Origin: an uncultured Clostridia bacterium
GTDB lineage: Bacteria > Bacillota > Clostridia > Christensenellales > Borkfalkiaceae
Direction of reading: 5' to 3'
DNA: 6,148 nt
Assembly: GCA_944376035.1 (NCBI GenBank)
Contig: CALWBJ010000178.1
Coordinates: 1 to 6,148, forward strand
Part shown: positions 1 to 6,016 of the stretch, one piece after another
How the letters are laid out: every line of letters starts with the position of its first letter
How positions within the stretch are numbered: the stretch's first letter is position 1
Translations under genes and position numbers: made by a program
The notes under the pieces: model-generated
What the model was told of the DNA's origin: nothing
What the model saw: only the letters and a program-made list of their open reading frames with translations
Databases searched by the model: none

Positions 1-2
1 TA

Positions 3-584
3 TGTTTTACGACCTTAGTCGCGTATGTAATGTCGAGATACCGCTTTAAGGGCAACGGGATAATATATTTTGTCGGAATTTTTGTCATGATAACCCCTCT
101 TTATGGCAGCGGCGTATCGCTTATGACCGTAAGAAGGGCAATGGGAATATACGACAATCTGCTTTTAATGATAATAACAAACTATTCGACCATATTTTCA
201 GGGCTGTATTTCATGCTTATGTATGCGGCGTTCAAACGCTTGCCGTGGAGTTATGCGGAAGCGGCGTTTATAGACGGCGCGGGAAATTATAAAGTAATGT
301 TTTCAGTCATGATACCAATGATGCTCCCTACCTGCGCGGTTATATTCGTGCTTTCCTTCCTTGCGAGTTGGAACGATTACGCGACATTCCTTACCTGGTT
401 GCCTTCATATCCCAACCTGTCTTACGGAATGTATAAATTCCAGACAGATTTCGCTCTGTACGGGGGAACGATAAACGAAATTATGGCAGGACTTACCATT
501 GTAATGATACCTTCGGTAATACTGTTTTTAAGTTGTCAGAAACTCGTCGTATCCAAATTTACGGTCGGCGGGCTCAAAGGTTAG
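3..584 (+). CDS. Carbohydrate ABC transporter permease, MalG/LplC-like (5'-partial)
   Basis: This is the membrane-spanning subunit of a sugar importer of the CUT1 type; it would form a channel with a second permease and be driven by a cytoplasmic ATPase. The frame is open to the window edge, so the gene begins upstream. The ATG at 30 is internal: the codons before it (FTTLVAYVM) read as the end of a membrane helix, as expected just ahead of the SRYRFKG segment in this family. Counting from that Met, hydrophobic segments lie near residues 11-28, 44-66, 101-117 and 150-170. The signature EAA loop is at residues 77-100, starting EAAFIDGAG and ending in IPMMLP; it contacts the ATPase. The C-terminus, VGGLKG, is also typical of the family. 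The binding protein and partner permease are not in view and may lie upstream. The family call is secure; the substrate is unknown. Confidence 0.93.
   Translation, partial: CFTTLVAYVMSRYRFKGNGIIYFVGIFVMITPLYGSGVSLMTVRRAMGIYDNLLLMIITNYSTIFSGLYFMLMYAAFKRLPWSYAEAAFIDGAGNYKVMFSVMIPMMLPTCAVIFVLSFLASWNDYATFLTWLPSYPNLSYGMYKFQTDFALYGGTINEIMAGLTIVMIPSVILFLSCQKLVVSKFTVGGLKG
258..329 (+). other. EAA loop of the ABC permease
   Basis: This segment encodes the cytoplasmic coupling loop of the permease. E-A-A is followed by D-G-A, then after about 15 residues by I-P-M-M-L-P. This matches the EAA---G---------I-LP pattern known for binding-protein-dependent importers, in the D-G-A version common in sugar (CUT1) permeases. 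No key residue appears to be missing, so the subunit looks functional. Confidence 0.9.
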
Positions 585-589
585 AGGTG
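584..589 (+). promoter_or_regulatory. Shine-Dalgarno site for the 1151-aa secreted protein gene
   Basis: GAGGTG lies 6 nt before the ATG at 596 and shares its first base with the permease stop codon (582-584). It supports the start at 596 and suggests that ribosomes finishing the permease can reinitiate on the next gene. Confidence 0.8.
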
Positions 590-595
590 TAATCA

Positions 596-679
596 ATGAA
601 GAAAATCATATTGACTTTTTTCAGTTTGTGTATTATAGCGTGTACGGTATTTTTTGCGGGCGGACTCAATGTGTATGCC
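596..679 (+). other. Sec signal peptide of the 1151-aa protein
   Basis: Residues 1-28 comprise a short positive N-region (MKK), a hydrophobic core of about 18 residues and a polar end closing with V-Y-A, followed by A-D-E. This fits signal peptidase I cleavage after Ala28 or Ala29. Cys12 and Cys16 sit inside the hydrophobic core and do not form a lipobox, so the protein is predicted to be released rather than lipid-anchored. Confidence 0.85.
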
Positions 680-3600
680 GCTGACGAAGTTAGCGTCGAT
701 TACATACTCGCGCTTGACGAATATATATATGACGGCGCGGCTGAAGGTGTAAAACTTATAAATCCGTTGGGCGAGGAAGAGCAGGCGGACGGGAAGTTCA
801 TTGCTCTTCATATAGGCGATTATAAACTTATAAAAGACGGTCAGACGGTAAAAATAATAAGAGTTCTGCCAAGCGCTCCGGAAGCGGAATATTTCTACTC
901 GTCGGAATTAGACGGGTCGTGGGTCGCAGGTAAGCCGATGGAGTTGCCGAGAGCGACCATGAAGACCGAACTCGGAACCACCGAAAGTTTTACCGTTGAA
1001 ATTTCCCGCGGCGGAAAGGTTGAAAAAACATTTTCTTCCTATGATTCTTCTATAAGTTACGATTTTCCCGTATCGGGACTTTATTCCGTAAAATATATTT
1101 TTACCGATTCGAACGGATTTGTTTACGAGGACGATACGGAAATTGAAGTAACCGACCAGAAAATACTTATTATAAGTGAGACGCTTTCTGAAAAAGTAAA
1201 TACTTACAACGAATATTATTTAGGCAGTGCATACGGCTATTATAAACAAACAATATATCCCGTAACGGTAAAAGTTGCCTCTCCGACGGGAAAAGACGTC
1301 AAGACGGAAAACGGTTCGTTTACCGCTTCCGAGACAGGAGTATATACCGTAAAATTTTCTGCCGAAATAGAAGGGGAAACGATAGAGCAATCGGTATCCG
1401 TCCAATCTCAGTTGACTTTCGGGTCTTATTTCGGGGAAGGTGAAGGCATAATCTCAGCCGAGTCGGGAGTTTCCGTTCCCGAAGGCGTGGTTTACGGCGG
1501 AGAGTCGGTTAAACTTTCTCTCGGCGGACATTCGGCAAAAGCAACCTTTACACAAGTAATAAATCTGAATGATTTCGGTAAGAACGACAGTCTTATTTCC
1601 TTTTATGTCGGAAGAAACGGATTTTCTTCTATCAACGAAATAAAAGTCAACGTAATAGACGCCAATGACAGTGAAAACAGGTTTTCGGTGTTGTGGAGAC
1701 AGGAAACTGCTCCGGGCTCTGAAAAATATTGCTACATGCTCGTAAATTACGACACCTATTCGCTGGGAATAAACACGGATACGGGGCTTACGAGAGAATA
1801 TTACGGAACTCTTCTGGGTTATACGAGTTTTATTGTCTCCGACGGCGTATACCCGTTTAATTTCTCTTTCGATAAAGAAGAAAACGCAGTTTATACCATG
1901 TCGAGCCTGGGACTTTTAAAAATACTCGATATGGACGACGGCGAACTGCTGCCTAATCATAAACATTTTGAAGGCTTTTCTTCCGATTGTGTATATCTTG
2001 AAATAGAACTTACCACGGATGCAAATGCGGAAGTTTATATAACTTCTGCGGGAGGGTATGATACAGATAATCTGCCGACTTCAAACGAATGGTATCTGCG
2101 TCTTGATTATGACGGAGTTTTTCCCGATTCGCGTCTTTATGACGGTCAGATTAACAAAAACTACCGTTTGCCCGTGCCTTATACCGATGATGCTGTATTC
2201 GGATATACCGCAGTAGAGTGCAGACTCACGCGTCAGGAAGACGGTAATGAGACCGATATATCTGATATGCTTGACGGTTATAATTTCACACCCGATACAA
2301 CGGGCGAGTATAGAGTTTATTATTCATGCACCGACAGTTTCGGGAGAAAAACGGAAAAGTCTTTCATTTTCAGTATAGTATCGGCGCTTTCGCCGCTCAG
2401 AATCGAGAATGAAGATATAACCGTGGGATTCGGCGAAAGTTTTTCCGCTCCCGAGATAATTGTTTCGGGCGGAAGCGGCAGTAAAACCGTAACCGTAAAA
2501 TACTATAAAGGCGACGAGCAGATTTATCCCGACGTAAACGGAAGATTTTTATTTGATTTCAAAGGAAAGGTAAAAGCCGAAGTTTATTGCGAGGACTTTT
2601 CGGGCGCAACTGCAAAAAAGACGTTTTATATAAACATTGACAGCGACAAGCGTATTATAGACGTATACGAGCCGCCCGTAACCTTTATCGCGGGGAGAGA
2701 ATACGTTTTGTCTGATTTCAGCGCGACAGATTATCTGTTTGAGCAGGGCGAAAGCGGTTTTGAAATGACTAAGACAATACTTGTAGACGGAAACCCGATA
2801 GGTACGGACAGAAAAGTCGTGTTTGAAAGCGCGGGCACTCACAGCGTATGTTTTGTAGGCGGAATGGGTACGGAAAGAGAGGTCAGGAAAGAATATTCGG
2901 TAAGCGTTTTACCGTCTGCCGACGAAAACGCTCTTCCGCTTGAAGATTATCTCATTTACGGTAACGGCGAGGTAAGGGAAAATACCGTTTTGTTCGAAAA
3001 AGGAATGGCGATAGGGATAAACTCCGACGCTCAGTTAGGATTTCCTTCCGTATTGCCTGCCGAGCGTGTAGAGATAGGTTTTTCCGTTCTTGCCAACTCA
3101 TCTTACTCTCTTGAGTTTGTATTTGAGGACTACTTAAATCCCGAGCAGAAAATAATCGTTACCGTAGGTTCTTTTGCAAAAGACAATTTCAAATTGTCGG
3201 TAAACGATAGTCTGAAATATAATCTTTACGCGGTAAGCGGGGCTTATGAATCAGGACCGTATGCGGGAAGCGCGTTTTACTCTGCTTCTTTCAGACTGTA
3301 CGGACTTAAAAGCGTCATCACCAATTCAACCGACCAGATAGTATACACTTTAAGGGATTTCAGTTCGGGAGACGTATTCGAAGGGTTTGACAGCGGGCTT
3401 GTAAAAATTACGGTCAACGTTAAGGAAGTCAGGAGTTCTTCCGCCTTTATACTTAATTATTTAAACAATCAGACGTTTACGTCGGTAGCGTTTGAAAGAG
3501 GAGATACTCAGGGACCCGTGATCGGTCTTGTCGGTGAATTAAATAGCCGTGCGAAACTAAGCGAGACCGTCAATATACCCCAAGCGTATGCTTATGACGT

Positions 3601-4051
3601 CTTACAGGGCAAAGCGGTAAATATGACTGCGAAAGTCATGACGTCCTCTGGCGAAACGGTCGATTTCGACGCTTATAACGGCACGGAATATGTTTTCAAA
3701 GAATACGGAATTTACACGTTCGTGTATGAAGCGAGGGACTATTTCGGAAATCTCGGCAGATATTCGTTTACTGTCGAGGTAACAGATACCGAACCGCCTG
3801 TAATTACGCCCGGCTCGATGAAAGAAGAATACAGAGTCGGAGACAGCGTGAAACTGACGGCGGACTTTTCCGCGACCGACAATGTCGGCGTCGTTTTGAA
3901 AAAATTGTATGTAAGGACGCCTGATTCCGAACTTATTAGCATAAACGGAGAATTTAAATTTACCGATAAGGGAACTTACAGGTTTATTTATTATGCGAAA
4001 GACGGTGCGGGGAACGCGGCGATGAAGACGGTTACCGTGGTGGTGAAATAA
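596..4051 (+). CDS. Large secreted protein with Ig-like repeats and two sandwich-like modules
   Basis: The 1151-aa product is probably an extracellular glycan-binding or adhesive protein; the exact role is not known. It starts with a Sec signal peptide (residues 1-28: Lys-Lys, a hydrophobic core, then VYA before Ala-Asp). The mature part is rich in Tyr, Gly, Asp and Val and looks all-beta. Eight Ig-like units end in a recurring G-x-Y-x-V/F-x-Y/F pattern, often followed by a D-x-x-G turn; the key Gly is at residues 74, 161, 248, 570, 657, 747, 1038 and 1126. Two longer segments, about 272-488 and 780-968, look like sandwich (LamG/CBM-like) modules and share an FEGF motif. The last two units start with DT-x-x-PVI, as in DUF5011/HYR-like bacterial Ig domains. 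No LPXTG motif, C-terminal membrane helix or S-layer repeat is visible, so the attachment mode is unclear. No catalytic motif was recognised. The start is set by the SD site and signal peptide. It sits 11 bp after the permease and 1 bp before the DUF4838 gene. Confidence 0.92.
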   Translation: MKKIILTFFSLCIIACTVFFAGGLNVYAADEVSVDYILALDEYIYDGAAEGVKLINPLGEEEQADGKFIALHIGDYKLIKDGQTVKIIRVLPSAPEAEYFYSSELDGSWVAGKPMELPRATMKTELGTTESFTVEISRGGKVEKTFSSYDSSISYDFPVSGLYSVKYIFTDSNGFVYEDDTEIEVTDQKILIISETLSEKVNTYNEYYLGSAYGYYKQTIYPVTVKVASPTGKDVKTENGSFTASETGVYTVKFSAEIEGETIEQSVSVQSQLTFGSYFGEGEGIISAESGVSVPEGVVYGGESVKLSLGGHSAKATFTQVINLNDFGKNDSLISFYVGRNGFSSINEIKVNVIDANDSENRFSVLWRQETAPGSEKYCYMLVNYDTYSLGINTDTGLTREYYGTLLGYTSFIVSDGVYPFNFSFDKEENAVYTMSSLGLLKILDMDDGELLPNHKHFEGFSSDCVYLEIELTTDANAEVYITSAGGYDTDNLPTSNEWYLRLDYDGVFPDSRLYDGQINKNYRLPVPYTDDAVFGYTAVECRLTRQEDGNETDISDMLDGYNFTPDTTGEYRVYYSCTDSFGRKTEKSFIFSIVSALSPLRIENEDITVGFGESFSAPEIIVSGGSGSKTVTVKYYKGDEQIYPDVNGRFLFDFKGKVKAEVYCEDFSGATAKKTFYINIDSDKRIIDVYEPPVTFIAGREYVLSDFSATDYLFEQGESGFEMTKTILVDGNPIGTDRKVVFESAGTHSVCFVGGMGTEREVRKEYSVSVLPSADENALPLEDYLIYGNGEVRENTVLFEKGMAIGINSDAQLGFPSVLPAERVEIGFSVLANSSYSLEFVFEDYLNPEQKIIVTVGSFAKDNFKLSVNDSLKYNLYAVSGAYESGPYAGSAFYSASFRLYGLKSVITNSTDQIVYTLRDFSSGDVFEGFDSGLVKITVNVKEVRSSSAFILNYLNNQTFTSVAFERGDTQGPVIGLVGELNSRAKLSETVNIPQAYAYDVLQGKAVNMTAKVMTSSGETVDFDAYNGTEYVFKEYGIYTFVYEARDYFGNLGRYSFTVEVTDTEPPVITPGSMKEEYRVGDSVKLTADFSATDNVGVVLKKLYVRTPDSELISINGEFKFTDKGTYRFIYYAKDGAGNAAMKTVTVVVK
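683..1405 (+). repeat. First Ig-like block, three units
   Basis: This region encodes residues 30-270 as three consecutive Ig-like units. Their closing motifs are IGDYKLI (Gly74), SGLYSVKY (Gly161) and TGVYTVKF (Gly248). The spacing between the glycines is 87 and 87 residues, which marks a tandem protein repeat even though the DNA has diverged. The first unit is the most degenerate. Confidence 0.72.
1409..2059 (+). other. Sandwich-like module A
   Basis: Residues about 272-488 break the Ig periodicity. The segment is longer than one Ig unit, has alternating hydrophobic strands, contains a V-x-D-x-N-D strand pair near 350-367, and closes with HFEGFSSDCVYLEIEL at 457-472. The overall look is that of a LamG/concanavalin-like or CBM-like sandwich, many of which bind glycans. 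This is a fold guess from strand pattern; no ligand residues can be assigned. Confidence 0.5.
2093..2911 (+). repeat. Second Ig-like block, three units
   Basis: Residues about 500-772 form three more Ig-like units. They close with TGEYRVYY (Gly570), KGKVKAEVY (Gly657) and AGTHSVCF (Gly747), spaced 87 and 90 residues. Three of the mature protein's six cysteines (578, 665, 752) fall in these closing strands, one per unit, but no disulfide pairing can be inferred. Confidence 0.68.
2933..3499 (+). other. Sandwich-like module B
   Basis: Residues about 780-968 are a second long beta-rich segment. Near its end is VFEGFDSGLVKITVNV (927-942), matching the FEGF region of module A, and the strand pair LEFVFEDYLNPEQ (839-851) resembles the V-x-D-x-N-D segment of A. 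It is therefore likely a divergent copy of the same fold, possibly glycan-binding. The fold assignment is inference. Confidence 0.5.
3503..4045 (+). repeat. C-terminal pair of Ig-like (DUF5011/HYR-type) units
   Basis: Residues 970-1150 are two tandem units. They open with DTQGPVI (970) and DTEPPVI (1064), 94 residues apart, and close with YGIYTFVYEARD and KGTYRFIYYAKD, whose glycines are 88 residues apart. The D-x-x-PVI opening and the Y-x-A-x-D-x-x-G-N ending are typical of bacterial Ig-like domains that act as stalks in surface proteins. The coding sequence ends directly after the last strand, with no anchor. Confidence 0.82.
4042..4046 (+). promoter_or_regulatory. Shine-Dalgarno-like site for the DUF4838 gene
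   Basis: GGTGA lies 6 nt before the ATG at 4053, inside the last codons of the upstream gene. Stop and start are separated by a single base, so the two proteins are probably translationally coupled. Confidence 0.6.
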
Positions 4052-4052
4052 T

Positions 4053-4130
4053 ATGGCGAGAAAAACGATTAAAAAAATAATTATATTTGTTTTGGCGGCA
4101 TTGACGCTGATTATACCTCTCGGCGGATGT
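4053..4130 (+). other. Lipoprotein signal peptide and lipobox
   Basis: The N-terminus has Arg3, Lys4, Lys7 and Lys8, a hydrophobic stretch at residues 9-22, and the lipobox Leu23-Gly24-Gly25-Cys26; codon 4128-4130 encodes the lipid-modified Cys. After cleavage by signal peptidase II the protein would be tethered to the outer face of the cytoplasmic membrane. A second Cys at 28 is not needed for this. The acidic, polar linker (D-N-T-E-E-Q) that follows is typical. Confidence 0.9.
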
Positions 4131-6008
4131 TCGTGTAACGATAATACCGAAGAGCAGCCGGCAGTATTCATGGGCAATCTTTGTAAGGACGGAGAGGCTC
4201 TGTACGACATAGTGATACCGTCGGAAGCGGGTGCGGCGGTGGTTAACGCCGCCGAGGAACTGACCGATTACGTTTACAAGGTGTCGGGCGCAAGATTAGA
4301 TCTTAAATACGACAGCGGTGAAAGCGGCTCGAATTTTATTTCGCTCGGAGATACCGCCGAGTTAAAAAAGGTCGGCTTTGAGGTGGATTACGACAGTCTC
4401 GGTTCGGACGGATTTGTTATGAAAACTCTTGACAAGAACTACTATATAACCGCCAAAACCGACAGGGGAGTGCTGTACGGGGTTTACGAGTTTTTAGAAA
4501 AGACCGTCGGAGTGAAATTCATAGCATACGATTATACATATATACCGAGCGAAAGAACCATACCGCTGTACGAAACAGACGTAACCGAAATACCTGATAT
4601 ACAAAACAGGTGTTATCTTTCAAATCAGTTGATGTTCAACAACGAGTTTGCCGCGCAGATGCGTATGACAAACGAATTTCTGACCCCCATGGAAAAATAC
4701 GGCGGCGGTCTGGAATTGTATAAGAAAAAGGTCGACCAGGTGCATAACACGCTCGATTATCTTACCGCGGATTATTATTCCGAGCATCCCGACTGGTATT
4801 TTGTCAATAACGGCGAGATATACGATATACACTTTTCAAACGTCGGGCTTAATGAAGACGGTAGCATAAACGAGTCGCTTGAAATAAGTCCCGTAATGAT
4901 AGTTATAGAAAACATAAAAAAATATATTCAGGAAAGCGACAGCACTATTTTTATGATAGGTCAGGAAGACCGCGTTGAAACCTGCACTTGCGAGGAGTGT
5001 AAGCGTCAGGAAGCCAAATTCGGAAGGAGCGGAATGATGGTAAGATTTGTCAACGCCGTCATACGCGAGGTAACCGAATGGATGGACGAGGCGGGAATAG
5101 ACAGGGATATCAGATTCGGAACTTTTGCCTATTATTATTCGCAACTTGCCCCTGTGGACGCCGAACTCAATCCGCTTGACCCGTCGGTTATTCCGCACGA
5201 AAAACTCTATATAAGACTTGCGCCGATTACAGCGTATAACTATTTCGGACTTACTGACGAAAATCAACTTATTACCATACGTAACATGATATCGGGATGG
5301 ATGGCTGTAACCGACAGGATAATGGTTTGGACTTATCATACTGCATATTCGGGATATTTTTGCTATTATCCCACCATGCAGCACTGGGCGGAAGATTTAA
5401 GGCTGTATGCGGAAAACGACGCTCTGTATGTGTTGATGCAGTCGGCATATAACGTCAACGCAATGTGGACCAACCAGATGGAAACTTACGTTGCATCGAA
5501 AATGCTCTGGGACTGCTCTTTGAGCGTTGAGGAACTTAAAAGGGAATTTATAAAGTATTATTACGCGGGCATAGAAGAGGAGATAACGGAGTTTATAGAT
5601 ATTCTTGACATGCATTACGCAATATTTATGGAACCGGGTAACGTTGAAGCGTCTTTGTGGCCGGACACGCGAATAGGCGGAGCGGACAGTCTGATGAATC
5701 CGCAACTTTACAGCGTGAATTTCTGGGAAAACCTTTTGGGGATTCTCGACCGCGCGGACGATAAAATCAACACGCTTGACATTTCGGAGAAAGAAAAGGA
5801 AGTCCTGCATGACAGAGTGGGGATGGTAAGGCTTACTCCGCAATATATGATAATGATGAAATACGACATGTATTATCCTGACGACACATTCGGGAAATTC
5901 GAGTTTTACAAAGCGTTTTTCGATAGTTGCGCAAAATACAACGTAACCATGATTACCGAATCGCAATCGGTTGACGGATTAAAATTTTCTTTGGGTTACA
6001 CCGTTTAA
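4053..6008 (+). CDS. DUF4838 domain-containing lipoprotein, putative glycan-active protein
   Basis: This 651-aa exported lipoprotein is a likely membrane-anchored glycoside hydrolase-like protein; activity and substrate are unknown. The lipoprotein signal ends in LGG-Cys26. Residues about 50-170 resemble the GH67-N/GH20-N-type front domain: AAEELTDYVYKVSGA (66-80), FISLGD, GFVMKT, then RGVLYGVYEFLE (138-149) and a Gly-Val strand. Residues about 185-470 match a DUF4838 core: VHNTLDYL (230-237), HPDWYF (245-250), GQED (303-306), C-T-C-E-E-C (311-316), VRFVNAV (330-336) and VWTYHT (425-430). The C-terminal part has METYVASKMLWD (476-487) and KYYYAG, common in this family. No single catalytic pair can be assigned; Glu305 and Asp306 are candidates. 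It starts 1 bp after the 1151-aa gene, suggesting that the two products work together outside the cell. Confidence 0.85.
   Translation: MARKTIKKIIIFVLAALTLIIPLGGCSCNDNTEEQPAVFMGNLCKDGEALYDIVIPSEAGAAVVNAAEELTDYVYKVSGARLDLKYDSGESGSNFISLGDTAELKKVGFEVDYDSLGSDGFVMKTLDKNYYITAKTDRGVLYGVYEFLEKTVGVKFIAYDYTYIPSERTIPLYETDVTEIPDIQNRCYLSNQLMFNNEFAAQMRMTNEFLTPMEKYGGGLELYKKKVDQVHNTLDYLTADYYSEHPDWYFVNNGEIYDIHFSNVGLNEDGSINESLEISPVMIVIENIKKYIQESDSTIFMIGQEDRVETCTCEECKRQEAKFGRSGMMVRFVNAVIREVTEWMDEAGIDRDIRFGTFAYYYSQLAPVDAELNPLDPSVIPHEKLYIRLAPITAYNYFGLTDENQLITIRNMISGWMAVTDRIMVWTYHTAYSGYFCYYPTMQHWAEDLRLYAENDALYVLMQSAYNVNAMWTNQMETYVASKMLWDCSLSVEELKREFIKYYYAGIEEEITEFIDILDMHYAIFMEPGNVEASLWPDTRIGGADSLMNPQLYSVNFWENLLGILDRADDKINTLDISEKEKEVLHDRVGMVRLTPQYMIMMKYDMYYPDDTFGKFEFYKAFFDSCAKYNVTMITESQSVDGLKFSLGYTV
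4983..5000 (+). other. C-x-C-x-x-C motif in the DUF4838 core
   Basis: Cys311, Cys313 and Cys316 lie just after Gln304-Glu305-Asp306. From memory, a similar acid-then-cysteine cluster is characteristic of DUF4838 proteins. It could bind a metal or shape the active-site loop; neither is proved by sequence. Confidence 0.7.
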
Positions 6009-6012
6009 GGAG
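6008..6012 (+). promoter_or_regulatory. Shine-Dalgarno site for the gene starting at 6017
   Basis: AGGAG, within a longer AAGGAGAG run, overlaps the last base of the DUF4838 stop codon and lies 4 nt before the ATG at 6017. It favours 6017 over the in-frame ATG at 6038, which has no such site. Confidence 0.8.
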
Positions 6013-6016
6013 AGAT

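Noticed and set aside
30..584. ATG at 30 as the true start of the permease
   Set aside because: The frame continues upstream to the window edge and encodes the end of a membrane helix. A start at 30 would give a protein far shorter than the usual 270-300 residues.
585..595. Promoter or terminator between the permease and the secreted protein gene
   Set aside because: The gap is only 11 bp, is taken up by the SD site and spacer, and contains no hairpin.
593..811. Short minus-strand open frame over the start of the secreted protein gene
   Set aside because: It overlaps the signal peptide coding region in antisense, has no supported start, and its product resembles nothing known.
2549..2842. 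Minus-strand open frame of 97 codons
   Set aside because: It is embedded in the second Ig-like block, whose reading frame is supported by the protein repeat; the antisense product has no features.
3602..4210. Minus-strand open frame of 202 codons
   Set aside because: It runs across the end of the 1151-aa gene and into the signal-peptide region of the next gene. Its product is Arg/His/Phe-rich with no domain, and no SD site or promoter was seen. Both sense genes are clearly real.
4836..5384. Minus-strand open frame of 182 codons
   Set aside because: It lies wholly inside the conserved DUF4838 core. Low use of TTA, CTA and TCA sense codons would open this frame by chance; the product has no recognisable motif.
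5397..5966. Minus-strand open frame of 189 codons
   Set aside because: It is antisense to the C-terminal part of the DUF4838 gene and rich in His, Arg and Val as expected of a mirror frame; no family match is apparent.
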